Positions 1 through 8,479 of a stretch of DNA of 64,000 bases are shown here, piece after piece. Made by a program: the position numbers and the translations under genes. The stretch comes from Candidatus Zixiibacteriota bacterium. Its GTDB lineage: Bacteria > Zixibacteria > MSB-5A5 > GN15 > FEB-12. The notes beneath the pieces were generated by a model, which saw only the letters and a list, made by a program, of their open reading frames with translations, was not told the origin of the DNA and ran no database searches. The stretch lies in NCBI GenBank assembly GCA_024276275.1, contig JAJRXM010000066.1:1-64000 (forward strand), given 5' to 3'. Each line of letters opens with the position of its first letter. The first letter of the stretch is position 1.

Positions 1-426
1 ATCTAAAATTATTTGATTTTCTTTGTCAGCTCCCGATTGAACCGGTTTGTTGATAAAACGATACCAAAGTGGAACATTGGTTGCCTGACCGGTACAAAAA
101 TGCATTCCGTCTGCATACCACTAATGAAAGTGGGAATCATAATAATCTCCGCCTATATTACCATCCTGATTCCCGAAGCCGACTGTATCCCAGCTAGTTC
201 CTTTATCGGATGAGTATAGCCAATAACGGCTTGAAGCACCGGCTGATTGATGAAAGATATAAACCGAATCACCGTCTATATGAATTTTACGACGTGGGAT
301 TGCCAGCAGAGCGTTATCATCGGCAATTGAATAGAACCGTTGCATATCACTGAGAGTAATATCGGCAGATGTTGACTCTATATAGCAAAAGCCAAATATG
401 AGAAAGAAAAATATTAGTTTTTTCAT
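1..426 (-). pseudogene. Secreted BNR/propeller-like protein, interrupted by an in-frame TAG, runs off left edge
   Basis: The first 101 codons encode a signal peptide (about residues 1-21) and then a stretch clearly related to residues 35-120 of the intact 550-residue protein at 6074-7726 (shared LLAIPRRKI and YWLYS motifs). A TAG at 121-123 ends the open frame. The same frame continues without another stop to position 1, and its translation (WYADGMHF, LWYRFINKPVQ) still aligns with the paralogue (WEANGMHF, LWYRYINPPVQ). So the lesion is one nonsense codon in a longer gene whose remainder lies outside the window. It is last in the minus-strand series that begins with the exosortase. Family function is unknown; the repeated Trp/Gly-rich pattern suggests a beta-propeller, which is inference. 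Confidence 0.7.
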
Positions 427-515
427 TTTTTTCTAGCGGTTTAATACAGTAGTAAGTTTGATTGGTAAAACATATAAATCTAAAAAAAGTTCAATATTAA
501 TATGTAGTTTTTCGA

Positions 516-1865
516 CTAGTTTCCTGAATTATATAAATTTATCAAATCGATGACATCCTGTTCAGTCGCATTGCCCTCTCTGAACAGCTTAATTTTTAAA
601 TCAATTTCCTGTCTGTTGACAGTCGGAGAGTTATAGTCATAAACAAATGCTGCCATTTGGTTTTCGTCAGAGGTTCCGTATCCTTGCGAGATACACCCTT
701 CGATTGTTTGCCTTGTCATATTTCTCGCAATATCATAGTCCGGGTTTAAATATCGCCCTTGAGTTGTATGGCTTGCCGGAAGTACAGGGTATAATACGTA
801 TTTACACATATAGTAATCAAGCGTACTTGGGTTATCTGCTAAGCCTACAGTTTTCGTTTCGGTAGCATCGGTACCGTATCTGCTTCCCCAACCCGACCAC
901 TCTGCCGAAGTTAGGAAAATATCCGGTTTACGGCATAATGTCATCCATGCCCCGACAGCTTCACCGCATGCCCAGGACCGTTCATAAGTTGAGCCATGGC
1001 ATGTTCGACTGTATGTATGCAGACTATTATGACCGTCATCAAATACTCCGCTAGTAGCATTTTCAAGTTCGGTAATGCCTAAAAATGATTTTGTTGCCGA
1101 TGTAACCCCTGCGTAATCTTGTGTTGCATTAGAACCGTGATTATTGAGATTTGGCATTTTTATAAATTTAAGAGGAGTCGAAGTTAACTGACCGTTTTCA
1201 TAGACACCGTCTTTAAGAGATATTAATCTGTTAGAAAACGGTGAACGTATTACAGGATAGGGCAGGTAGAAAAGACAACCCGATGTCGGTGAGTTCCATT
1301 CAGTACGAATCCACCCTTGAGTTGTCGGGGAACTGATCACCGGCCAGGTACTTGTGTTGTATTTACTACGCTGAATTCGGATACCGTTTACATTAGAATA
1401 CCCGTTGTTTTGATAGTTTGTAATCATATCATTAAAATTATATGGACCGTTGCGGGCTAATCCCGCACTGTTTGCAGTCCAGTATCCCGTAGGAACTCCC
1501 TGAGTACATTCAACAAAAAGGATTTCCCCGTTAAATCCGCCGGGTCGATTCAGGATACTATCAATCAGTCCAATACAATTACCGCAGTTAGTACCACCTT
1601 GATTTGGCCATTGACCGTTAGGATTTATTATGACAACATCATTAATACCTATAAAATTTTCAATCCCGCCGTATTTCATATCAAATACTTTGGTTACATT
1701 TTCCGCAGGTGTACCGTTTTTAGCAATATATATATTTTCAGCAAGTGAAGATCGAGAGTTGATAGATGCAAGCAGTGATTCATTCAGTATAGCACCACCT
1801 ATAATAGCACCACCGGTCATCTGGGACATATCTTTTATAAAAGCTCTACGATTTATTTTTCTCAT
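516..1865 (-). CDS. Tat-exported DUF362 domain protein
   Basis: 449 residues. The N-terminus carries a twin-arginine motif (NRRAFIK, residues 5-11) followed by a Gly/Ala-rich hydrophobic stretch, so export of a folded protein by Tat is expected. Two segments match the DUF362 pattern: an early INDVVIINPNGQ strand and a later FIKMPNLNNH followed by SATKSFLG, the conserved region with His and the TGALKN-like turn. The middle has several cysteines (NCGNC, TCHGS, WACGE), but no regular ferredoxin-type CxxCxxC cluster. DUF362 has no settled enzymatic role that I know of. The gene lies 46 bp after the 285-residue secreted protein and probably belongs to the exosortase transcript. Confidence 0.72.
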   Translation of the reverse strand: MRKINRRAFIKDMSQMTGGAIIGGAILNESLLASINSRSSLAENIYIAKNGTPAENVTKVFDMKYGGIENFIGINDVVIINPNGQWPNQGGTNCGNCIGLIDSILNRPGGFNGEILFVECTQGVPTGYWTANSAGLARNGPYNFNDMITNYQNNGYSNVNGIRIQRSKYNTSTWPVISSPTTQGWIRTEWNSPTSGCLFYLPYPVIRSPFSNRLISLKDGVYENGQLTSTPLKFIKMPNLNNHGSNATQDYAGVTSATKSFLGITELENATSGVFDDGHNSLHTYSRTCHGSTYERSWACGEAVGAWMTLCRKPDIFLTSAEWSGWGSRYGTDATETKTVGLADNPSTLDYYMCKYVLYPVLPASHTTQGRYLNPDYDIARNMTRQTIEGCISQGYGTSDENQMAAFVYDYNSPTVNRQEIDLKIKLFREGNATEQDVIDLINLYNSGN

Positions 1866-1911
1866 ATTAATCTCATTATTATTATATTTGTTTTATCTAA
1901 TATACACAAAA

Positions 1912-2769
1912 TTACTTTAACAAAAGCATCTTTTTTGTAATTTCTTTATTTCCGGTCAATAATTTATAAAAATAGACCCCCGAAGGAGCTGTTTTTCCGT
2001 CGTTTTGTAAACCGTTCCAGGTAACACTATGATTTCCGGCTGAAAGATTCTCTTGAACTAACTTTGTAACTGATTGTCCCAGTAAGTTATAAATTTCAAT
2101 TGTCACAAAAGATCTTTCAGGCAGAGAAAAATCAATTATTGTTGACGGATTAAAGGGGTTCGGATAATTTTGACTTAACGAGAAAGATTGAGGGAGAGTC
2201 TGTTCATCGTCTATATCCAAAGAGATATCAAATCTGACTTTCAAAGAATCTGAATATCCGAAAATACCTGTTGTACCGTTATGGCTGATGAAGGTATGCA
2301 TCGGGAGTGCAAAAGTTCCTGTTGTGGAACAGATAACTTTATATTCTATTACTACAGTATCATTTGGCTGAACAAGCTGATTATACAAACCTGAGCTGCC
2401 GGGATAATCCAACACCCAATAATGTTCATTATAACCGAAAAAAGCTGAACCGGTTGAGGGGGTCGGATAGTCGTAACTAACAGATATTCCATTAATCGTA
2501 ACCGTGTGAGAAATTATCGAAAATTCATTCGGCAGAATATCACAAAAATAAAAACAGGTAAGAGGGTTTGTTTCATTATTGATACATGTTCTTCTGATAG
2601 TTATAGTATCGCCTACTACTGCTACTGTATCACTAAGAATATAATCGGACTGAACAGAGACAGATGTTGGAAATACAGAGTCATTTACAGCATGTACGGT
2701 TGACACGCTCAACAGACAAAAGGTAATTATAAAAATTATAAGTTTCTTATTCAAATGGTAAGTGTTCAT
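1912..2769 (-). CDS. Secreted protein with DUF11-like domain and C-terminal sorting (FlgD/type A-like) domain
   Basis: 285 residues. A signal peptide (about 1-27, ending VHA) leads into a beta-rich region with conserved aromatic and Gly residues that resembles DUF11/CARDB-type adhesin modules. The last 90 residues are a textbook FlgD-Ig-like or T9SS type A C-terminal domain: SLSQNYPNPFNPST, then VTIEIYNLLGQ, GNHSVTWNG, SGVYFYKL and a terminal KKMLLLK. The start overlaps the end of epsI by 23 bp, so translational coupling with the exosortase genes is likely. It may be a substrate or a surface partner of that system. No type IX secretion core gene is visible here, so its export route beyond Sec is uncertain. 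Confidence 0.75.
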   Translation of the reverse strand: MNTYHLNKKLIIFIITFCLLSVSTVHAVNDSVFPTSVSVQSDYILSDTVAVVGDTITIRRTCINNETNPLTCFYFCDILPNEFSIISHTVTINGISVSYDYPTPSTGSAFFGYNEHYWVLDYPGSSGLYNQLVQPNDTVVIEYKVICSTTGTFALPMHTFISHNGTTGIFGYSDSLKVRFDISLDIDDEQTLPQSFSLSQNYPNPFNPSTIIDFSLPERSFVTIEIYNLLGQSVTKLVQENLSAGNHSVTWNGLQNDGKTAPSGVYFYKLLTGNKEITKKMLLLK

Positions 2770-3373
2770 ATATCTCTTTCAGTATTAATGTTTGGAACTC
2801 TTCTAAAGCTTTTAAACTTTTTGGGTCATCCTTGCTGACAAATCGAACAAATGCAATATCTCGTGGTTTAAAGGTAAGTGCTGACATCAATTCATACAAC
2901 TTAAAGATATAATCATTCGCAGTTTCACCATAATGAGTAATATACCAAAAATCCATAACTTTGGTAGATTTATTTAACTGTAATTGGAACCGTCCTGCAG
3001 GAATGACAGAATTTGCGTTTTTAATATCATTAGAAACTGTTTCGGTTATTATCCATCCGGAACCGGGGAGACAGTTACGGGGAGAGTGAGGACCCCCGAA
3101 AGTTGCATCCGATGAGAAGAAATCAAAAAGCAGATGTACCGAAATACCGTCGCTGTTTATATAAGTTGCTGAAATAATTGCTTGTGGGTTTAATATCTCA
3201 AGCACTTCAGGGTCAACCTCTTCTTTTGTTCCTTTCCAGTCACCGATTTCAAGCGGAAAAGAATCAAAGTTTACATCACCCGCCGAAGCCGGTCTGTAGA
3301 ACTTGATGAACAGGGTCATTATGAATGTTATTGAAATAACTACGATGCTGATATAAAACGATTTCTTATCCAT
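2747..3373 (-). CDS. epsI: Exosortase-associated EpsI-family protein
   Basis: 208 residues. One N-terminal membrane segment (about 6-24) is followed by a periplasmic domain with the EpsI/DUF3485 signature: a SFPLEIGDWKG start (about 38-49) and the diagnostic HSPRNCLPGSGW block (96-107, Cys101). EpsI proteins are encoded beside or fused to exosortases and are thought to assist sorting of exported proteins or polysaccharide export; the precise reaction is not established. The start lies 34 bp inside the exosortase gene and the end overlaps the next gene by 23 bp, a tight operon. Length and motif order are normal for the family. Confidence 0.87.
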   Translation of the reverse strand: MDKKSFYISIVVISITFIMTLFIKFYRPASAGDVNFDSFPLEIGDWKGTKEEVDPEVLEILNPQAIISATYINSDGISVHLLFDFFSSDATFGGPHSPRNCLPGSGWIITETVSNDIKNANSVIPAGRFQLQLNKSTKVMDFWYITHYGETANDYIFKLYELMSALTFKPRDIAFVRFVSKDDPKSLKALEEFQTLILKEIYEHLPFE

Positions 3374-4203
3374 TGTAAGATCGCTCCTAAAATTAACATC
3401 ATTATCAAGGCTGTAAAAAATACAATCATACCCGAAAGCTCATGTAAGAAATCTTCAGCCAACTCTTTACTGACAGCATAAGCACCGAGTGCTGTAGTGA
3501 ATATCCTAAATATATTTGTCGCAATGGCAATCGGGACGGTGGCACAAAATATAATAATAGGTATGACTTTTCCGGGAAGTCTTGTATAGGCATATAATGC
3601 CCCTAATGCCAAAAGTGTCATTAAGGACCGAAGTCCTGAACATGCCTCTACTACTTCCAGCATATAATTAGGCAGAGCAATGATATTACCGTTACGGGCA
3701 ACCGGTACACCGATTACTTCAAGGAGTACAACAGTTACTTTTGTAGCAAATAACTGTAGCGGTAATGTAGCTGCATAATAGACAATCGACGGTATCGGAA
3801 TCATAAACAGTAGAAAGAAAAACGGAAACCAGACTTTTTTAAAATTTTTGTATCCGATAGAGTAGAGAGCAAAACCGGTAAGAGCTGTCAGAAACCCGAT
3901 TCTGGTTGTGAAATACTCCGATGCTGCTGTGCCGAGAATGAGGAAAATAAGACCTAAAATAAAAATAAAAAGTCCGCTTTTTGACTTTACTGCCGGGAAA
4001 ATCAGTTCATTTCGTTTCTTATAAAAAAGATATATAGAAATCGGTATTATAAAAAAACCGTGAGAGTAGTTATCATCTTGCCACCAGTCACCGATTAAAT
4101 CTATAAAAAGCGGGACATTTGTTATAACTAAAAGCAGAACAACAAGATAGGAGCACCTAAATTTCTTGACATGTTTCTGGATTTTTTCTTTTTCTATCTT
4201 CAA
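3340..4203 (-). CDS. Exosortase (membrane cysteine transpeptidase)
   Basis: 287 residues with about eight membrane segments. The three residues of the exosortase active site are in order: Cys188 in EACSGLRS, Arg233 in NIFRI and His254 in DFLHELSG. Exosortases cut short C-terminal anchors (PEP-CTERM-like) off exported proteins in organisms with extracellular polysaccharide. I see no PEP-CTERM-type anchor (motif, transmembrane helix, basic tail) on any protein in this window, so its substrates are either elsewhere or of a different kind. Downstream epsI overlaps it. The divergent SGNH-fold pair starts 146 bp upstream, and that AT-rich gap probably holds both promoters. Subfamily not assigned. 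Confidence 0.9.
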   Translation of the reverse strand: MKIEKEKIQKHVKKFRCSYLVVLLLVITNVPLFIDLIGDWWQDDNYSHGFFIIPISIYLFYKKRNELIFPAVKSKSGLFIFILGLIFLILGTAASEYFTTRIGFLTALTGFALYSIGYKNFKKVWFPFFFLLFMIPIPSIVYYAATLPLQLFATKVTVVLLEVIGVPVARNGNIIALPNYMLEVVEACSGLRSLMTLLALGALYAYTRLPGKVIPIIIFCATVPIAIATNIFRIFTTALGAYAVSKELAEDFLHELSGMIVFFTALIMMLILGAILQWIRNRFISAS

Positions 4204-4349
4204 ACTTTGTTTCCTGTTATTTGCTTTATCTATATATAGTTATCGTAAAATATAATTGTTTGATTGAGAATAAAATCTAAAATTTTTATTTTATTTTACC
4301 GCCTTATCCTGTTATATCTACAGTAGATGGAAATCAGGAAAATTATAAA

Positions 4350-5105
4350 ATGCATAAAGTCTTAAAAGTAACCCTTATATTGTCATTAATTGCCAATGTT
4401 GCGATATTTTATGTCGCCTATAAAGCTCACGAATACAGAAGTCATATTAACCATTTTTTAACAAAATACCGTCATGTCTCTCAGGAATTTTCTGAAAGAG
4501 GTGCGTATAACTTAGAGAATCTGAATTTCAGATCTGATACGACAGTTTCAGACAGAATTATTTTTTTTGGTACACAAGTAACGGCAAATTATAATCTTAC
4601 TGTTCACTTTCCCGAGTATGAAGCTCTCAATCGAGGTGTCAGTGGACAAAGAGTAGCAGGCTATTTGTTACGGTTTAAACCGGATGTTCTCGATTTAGCA
4701 CCAAAGGCGGTAGTTATAGAAATCAGCTCTTATAATTTCAGACCGGAAAACTCAATCAAAGAAATTCAGGATTATACTGAACTTTTGGCTCAACTCTCTC
4801 TTATTAATAAAATTCAACCGATTCTGACAACCGTTCTGAAGCCGAGAAAGTCATTTGCCGATGTAATAGAAATAAAAGAGCTTGGAGAGTACAATTTGTT
4901 TGATTCCGTTGATACATATAATAGATGGTTACGGGAATATAGCAAAAAAAATAAGATGCATCTGGTCGATTTTTCTTTACTTCTTGGCGACGGTAACGGT
5001 TATTTACAAGAGCAATATTCAGTTAACTTGGTTGAACCAAACGAAATTGGGTATAATGTTTTAACCAAAGCAATAAAAATAGAATTAGAAAAAATAGGTA
5101 GGTAA
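4350..5105 (+). CDS. Membrane-anchored SGNH/GDSL-fold protein lacking catalytic residues
   Basis: 251 residues: one N-terminal membrane anchor (about 5-25), then an SGNH-hydrolase-like domain. The block order is clear but the catalytic positions are replaced. Block I reads IIFFGTQVTAN where active relatives read FFGDSITAN, so the nucleophile Ser is Gln. Block II is NRGVSGQRV. Block III is VVIEISSYNF instead of the GTND pattern. The last block is VEPNEIGY instead of DGLHPNEEGY, so the His is lost too. This therefore looks like a pseudo-enzyme, perhaps a carbohydrate-binding or assembly partner. It precedes the second SGNH-like gene by only 4 bp. I infer a role in surface polysaccharide modification from the neighbouring exosortase. 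Confidence 0.68.
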   Translation: MHKVLKVTLILSLIANVAIFYVAYKAHEYRSHINHFLTKYRHVSQEFSERGAYNLENLNFRSDTTVSDRIIFFGTQVTANYNLTVHFPEYEALNRGVSGQRVAGYLLRFKPDVLDLAPKAVVIEISSYNFRPENSIKEIQDYTELLAQLSLINKIQPILTTVLKPRKSFADVIEIKELGEYNLFDSVDTYNRWLREYSKKNKMHLVDFSLLLGDGNGYLQEQYSVNLVEPNEIGYNVLTKAIKIELEKIGR

Positions 5106-5109
5106 AAAA

Positions 5110-5931
5110 ATGAAAGTCTTAATAACAATTTTAGTAATTTCAATTCTCGGTAACTTGTTTGGTCTGTTTGTGTTCTACAAGTTTACGAAAAAGAATGAGT
5201 ATCTTGCCGTATTAGAAGAGAAGCTGAAAAAGAAAGACGAAGTTCTGCAACAGGTAAATAAACTACTCCCGAAAAAATTGGTATTTCTGCATCATTCGGT
5301 CGGACGGAACTGGCTGCAGGACGGATTAAGAGAAGAATTGATGGCTCGAGGAATAGCAGTACAAAGTATAACCTATGGTGATGAAATAGGTGAAGAAACT
5401 GACATGAACAACTGGGTTCCTAAATTTGAAAAAAATATTGAACAGATTTTCAATTTTGGGTACACCGACAGCGATGTGCAAAATGATATTATTATGTTCA
5501 AGTCCTGTTATCCGAATTCTAATATAATAAGTGAAGGTACCAAAGCAGGGGATCCGTACAGCCCTGAAAAAACAACGAGTAATTATCATGCGATTTTTGA
5601 TAGTTTAAAAAATACATTTTCCGCACATCCTCAAAAACAATTTATCTATGTTACTTCTCCTCCGCTTCACAAACTGAAAACAAGTTTAGAAAATGCTGCC
5701 CGTGCCAGAGAGTTTAACCAATGGATAAAGTCTGATTTCATCACAAGATATAAAGAAGAAACCGGACTTAATAATTTTGTAGTGTTTGACCTTTTTGATG
5801 TTTTAGCAAATGACCAAAATCTTCTCAAAGATAATTATTCCGACCGCGAGGGTGATTCACATCCCAATCTTATAGCAAACAAAGCTGCCTCGAAAGCATT
5901 TGTGAAATTTCTTGAAGAGAATAGTTTGTAA
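5110..5931 (+). CDS. Membrane-anchored SGNH-like hydrolase
   Basis: 273 residues. An N-terminal membrane segment (about 4-24) and a short coiled region with many Lys/Glu (about 28-52) precede a domain starting KLVFLHHSVGRNW, with an IIMFKSCYPNSN block in the middle and a terminal GDSHPN block. DSHPN fits the Asp-His pair of SGNH hydrolases, and the HHS motif could supply the serine, but the usual GDS is not present, so assignment is by overall pattern. It lies 4 bp after the degenerate SGNH protein and shares its topology, suggesting they act together at the outer face of the inner membrane. A strong terminator follows. Confidence 0.6.
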   Translation: MKVLITILVISILGNLFGLFVFYKFTKKNEYLAVLEEKLKKKDEVLQQVNKLLPKKLVFLHHSVGRNWLQDGLREELMARGIAVQSITYGDEIGEETDMNNWVPKFEKNIEQIFNFGYTDSDVQNDIIMFKSCYPNSNIISEGTKAGDPYSPEKTTSNYHAIFDSLKNTFSAHPQKQFIYVTSPPLHKLKTSLENAARAREFNQWIKSDFITRYKEETGLNNFVVFDLFDVLANDQNLLKDNYSDREGDSHPNLIANKAASKAFVKFLEENSL

Positions 5932-5956
5932 TCTTGGTAGATATTGTTTTGTTTTA

Positions 5957-5988
5957 TAAGGTGTTTTTAGAAACACCTTATTTTTTTT
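5957..5988 (+). terminator. Intrinsic terminator after the SGNH pair
   Basis: Perfect 10-bp stem TAAGGTGTTT / AAACACCTTA with a 4-base loop, followed by eight T. It closes the 4350-5931 operon. Confidence 0.85.
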
Positions 5989-6073
5989 CTGATTCTTTAA
6001 GGAATGTTCTCAAAATCGCCGATAATGAACAATAGAACAGTACCTATAAACATTGAACATTTGAAAGTATGTT

Positions 6074-7726
6074 ATGAATAAATATATCTCACAATTATTT
6101 GCTATTACATTTGGTTTACTTCTCTGTATCGCGAGTCCGATTGATTCAAATGAGAATTTATCAGAAGAGGTTACATCTATTTCTCTTGGAACTATCCAAC
6201 GGTTTTATCCTCTTGCCGAACATCGTTCACTTCTTGCTATACCGAGACGCAAAATACAGGTAGTCGGTGATACTATCTATTTGTTTAACGCCGCCAACGG
6301 TTCAAACACTATGTACTGGCTTTATTCAACTGATAAAGGAACGGTCTGGGATACAGTCGGATATGGAAATTCTGACGGTGATATTGACGGTCCGTATTAT
6401 GACCATCATTTTCAAACTTGGGAGGCAAACGGAATGCATTTTGCTACAGGACAGAGCGGTAACTCAGGTCTTTGGTACCGATATATAAATCCTCCTGTTC
6501 AAACAGCAACAGACAAAGAACCTATAATTACTCTTGATAGCCGCTTGTTGAATTGGTCAGTATCTGTTGCGGCAAGTTCAGCAAATGAAATTTGGCTGAC
6601 CGCCAGATACGATAGCGACTCACTTGTTTTTTACCATACGACTGATCGTTTTCAAACAGTTGCTCATTCCGGTTTTATCGGTAATATAAATCTTCCCCGT
6701 TTAGATACCCGTATAGGTTCTTGTATCGACGATAACGGCAATGCTGTTTTTGTAGCACTATTAGCAGGTATGGGTGGAGGAACCGACGGATTTTATTATT
6801 GGCAGTGGAGTGATGTTGAAAATAGGTTTGTAGGTAATGCCGATTCTGCTATTGTAACCGGCTCAATAGGTATGGCTCATCGCGCATACAGTTTCAACTT
6901 TGTTAATAACCGTTTACATTTGGCGTATTCCGATTCTCCTTGGGCAAGCGGCAGTACGATCATTCATCACTTATATCAGAACGGTTCCGGTGGATGGGTT
7001 CACGATACCGCTTCTGTCATAGGGCGGGAGCTTGGTCTGGAAGCATATCCGATTTTGAGTAATCGGGGGGATTCTTTGTATCTGTTTTATAATACTACCC
7101 CTGAAATTGCTATGAAAATTTTTGATTTAACAACATATCAATGGCTTGCCGATTCAACACTAATTACCGATGCAACCGATAGCTGTCGTTCGATACAAGT
7201 TCCTCAAACAGTATATGGCGATTTTATTCCGGTTGCCTGGGTTAATGCTCGAACAAGTCGATTAAGTCAACGCACAGTAAATTTTACGACCTCGTTTTTA
7301 GATTCTGATAATGACGGTATCCCAGATAGTTCTGATAACTGTCCGAATGATTATAATCCTGCCCAGACCGACAATAACAATAACGGTATAGGTGATGTCT
7401 GTGATTCACTTGCAACAGATATTAATGATACCAATGATAATAATATTCCTGATAATTTTTCACTATCGCAAAATTATCCAAACCCGTTTAATAACTCTAC
7501 TGTTATTAATTTTGTAATTCCTTCGCACGCTATTGTCGAATTTTCAATTTACAATATTTTAGGGAAAGTAGTTTATCAAAAAAGTGAACAGTATAATGCC
7601 GGCATTCATCAAATATACTGGGACGGTAAAAGCAGTTCCGGCGATGATATCTCAAGTGGAATCTATTATTATCGCATTCAAACTGAATTATATGATGAAA
7701 CTAAGAAAATGCTTCTTTTAAAATAA
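6074..7726 (+). CDS. Secreted propeller-like protein with thrombospondin type 3 calcium repeats and C-terminal sorting domain
   Basis: 550 residues. Signal peptide about 1-23. Residues 35-410 are a Trp/Gly/Asp-rich repeat region resembling BNR/sialidase-type propellers, without a clear catalytic signature. Residues about 413-455 hold Asp-rich calcium motifs (DSDNDGIPDSSDNCPNDYN, then NNNGIGDVCD) typical of thrombospondin type 3 repeats. The end is a sorting-type domain (SLSQNYPNPFNNST, SIYNILGK, GIYYYRI, KKMLLLK). The N-terminal half is paralogous to the broken gene at 1-426. The two lie in opposite directions at the two ends of the exosortase locus. Probably a cell-surface or released protein of unknown ligand. 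Confidence 0.72.
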   Translation: MNKYISQLFAITFGLLLCIASPIDSNENLSEEVTSISLGTIQRFYPLAEHRSLLAIPRRKIQVVGDTIYLFNAANGSNTMYWLYSTDKGTVWDTVGYGNSDGDIDGPYYDHHFQTWEANGMHFATGQSGNSGLWYRYINPPVQTATDKEPIITLDSRLLNWSVSVAASSANEIWLTARYDSDSLVFYHTTDRFQTVAHSGFIGNINLPRLDTRIGSCIDDNGNAVFVALLAGMGGGTDGFYYWQWSDVENRFVGNADSAIVTGSIGMAHRAYSFNFVNNRLHLAYSDSPWASGSTIIHHLYQNGSGGWVHDTASVIGRELGLEAYPILSNRGDSLYLFYNTTPEIAMKIFDLTTYQWLADSTLITDATDSCRSIQVPQTVYGDFIPVAWVNARTSRLSQRTVNFTTSFLDSDNDGIPDSSDNCPNDYNPAQTDNNNNGIGDVCDSLATDINDTNDNNIPDNFSLSQNYPNPFNNSTVINFVIPSHAIVEFSIYNILGKVVYQKSEQYNAGIHQIYWDGKSSSGDDISSGIYYYRIQTELYDETKKMLLLK

Positions 7727-7804
7727 AGAAAAAATTGTAACTCCGTGATGATTCATCCGTATATTCTTCTATTATACAGATGATAAACAATCATAGGAGT
7801 TCAA

Positions 7805-8470
7805 ATGTTTAATAAACTATCAAATTTTATAATCTACTGTTTTGTCCTTGTATCGGTCTTTCACATTCCAATTAATGCAGAACCTGAACGTCTTTTGCGT
7901 GATGTTGTACCGGTTGAACAACTGATAAATTTAAAACTTAATCCTGATGAATCGCATTACTCCGGCAATACGACTATCACACTTGATGTTGTCAAGAATA
8001 GCGAATCATTTTTGTTTCATGCCGAGACTATAGACATTCAAAATCTTAAACTATCTTTTGGTAAAAAAAATATCTCCTGTTCTTTTGAAAAATATGATGA
8101 TACCAAAATTAAAGTAATTCCTGAAACTTATTTGGAGCTTGGGCGATATCTGCTTGAGATTGAATTTGTAAATAACTTTGACACTCAGGCAAATGCTGTG
8201 TACCGCATGGAAACTGAGGGAGAGTCTTATGTATATTCTCAACTTGAAGCGGATGAAGCCCGTGAAGCGTTTCCTTGTTTTGATGAACCGATTTTTAAAA
8301 TACCTTATCAATTAACAATGACTGTTCCGGAACAAGATTTTGCCGTAACCAATACACCTATTGAATTTCAGGAAACAGTAGACGGTTGGACAACATATCG
8401 TTTTAAAAAGAGTAACCCGATGCCGTCATATTTAATTGCGGTTGCTGTCGGACCATTTGAGTTTGTCTAA
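7805..8470 (+). CDS. pepN: M1 family aminopeptidase, N-terminal part (ends at an in-frame TAA)
   Basis: Signal peptide (about 1-25) followed by the N-terminal beta domain of M1 metallopeptidases: FDEPIFKIPYQLTMTVP and the closing YLIAVAVGPFEF. The SD AGGAG sits 8 bases before the ATG. The reading frame stops at TAA 8468-8470 but continues in the same frame as IPDMPIPSR, exactly as an uninterrupted M1 protein would, so TAA takes the place of one residue, most likely Glu (GAA). There is no SD ahead of the next ATG. This half has no active site and would be useless alone. See 8480-10429 for the remainder. Confidence 0.85.
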   Translation: MFNKLSNFIIYCFVLVSVFHIPINAEPERLLRDVVPVEQLINLKLNPDESHYSGNTTITLDVVKNSESFLFHAETIDIQNLKLSFGKKNISCSFEKYDDTKIKVIPETYLELGRYLLEIEFVNNFDTQANAVYRMETEGESYVYSQLEADEAREAFPCFDEPIFKIPYQLTMTVPEQDFAVTNTPIEFQETVDGWTTYRFKKSNPMPSYLIAVAVGPFEFV

Positions 8471-8479
8471 ATACCCGAT

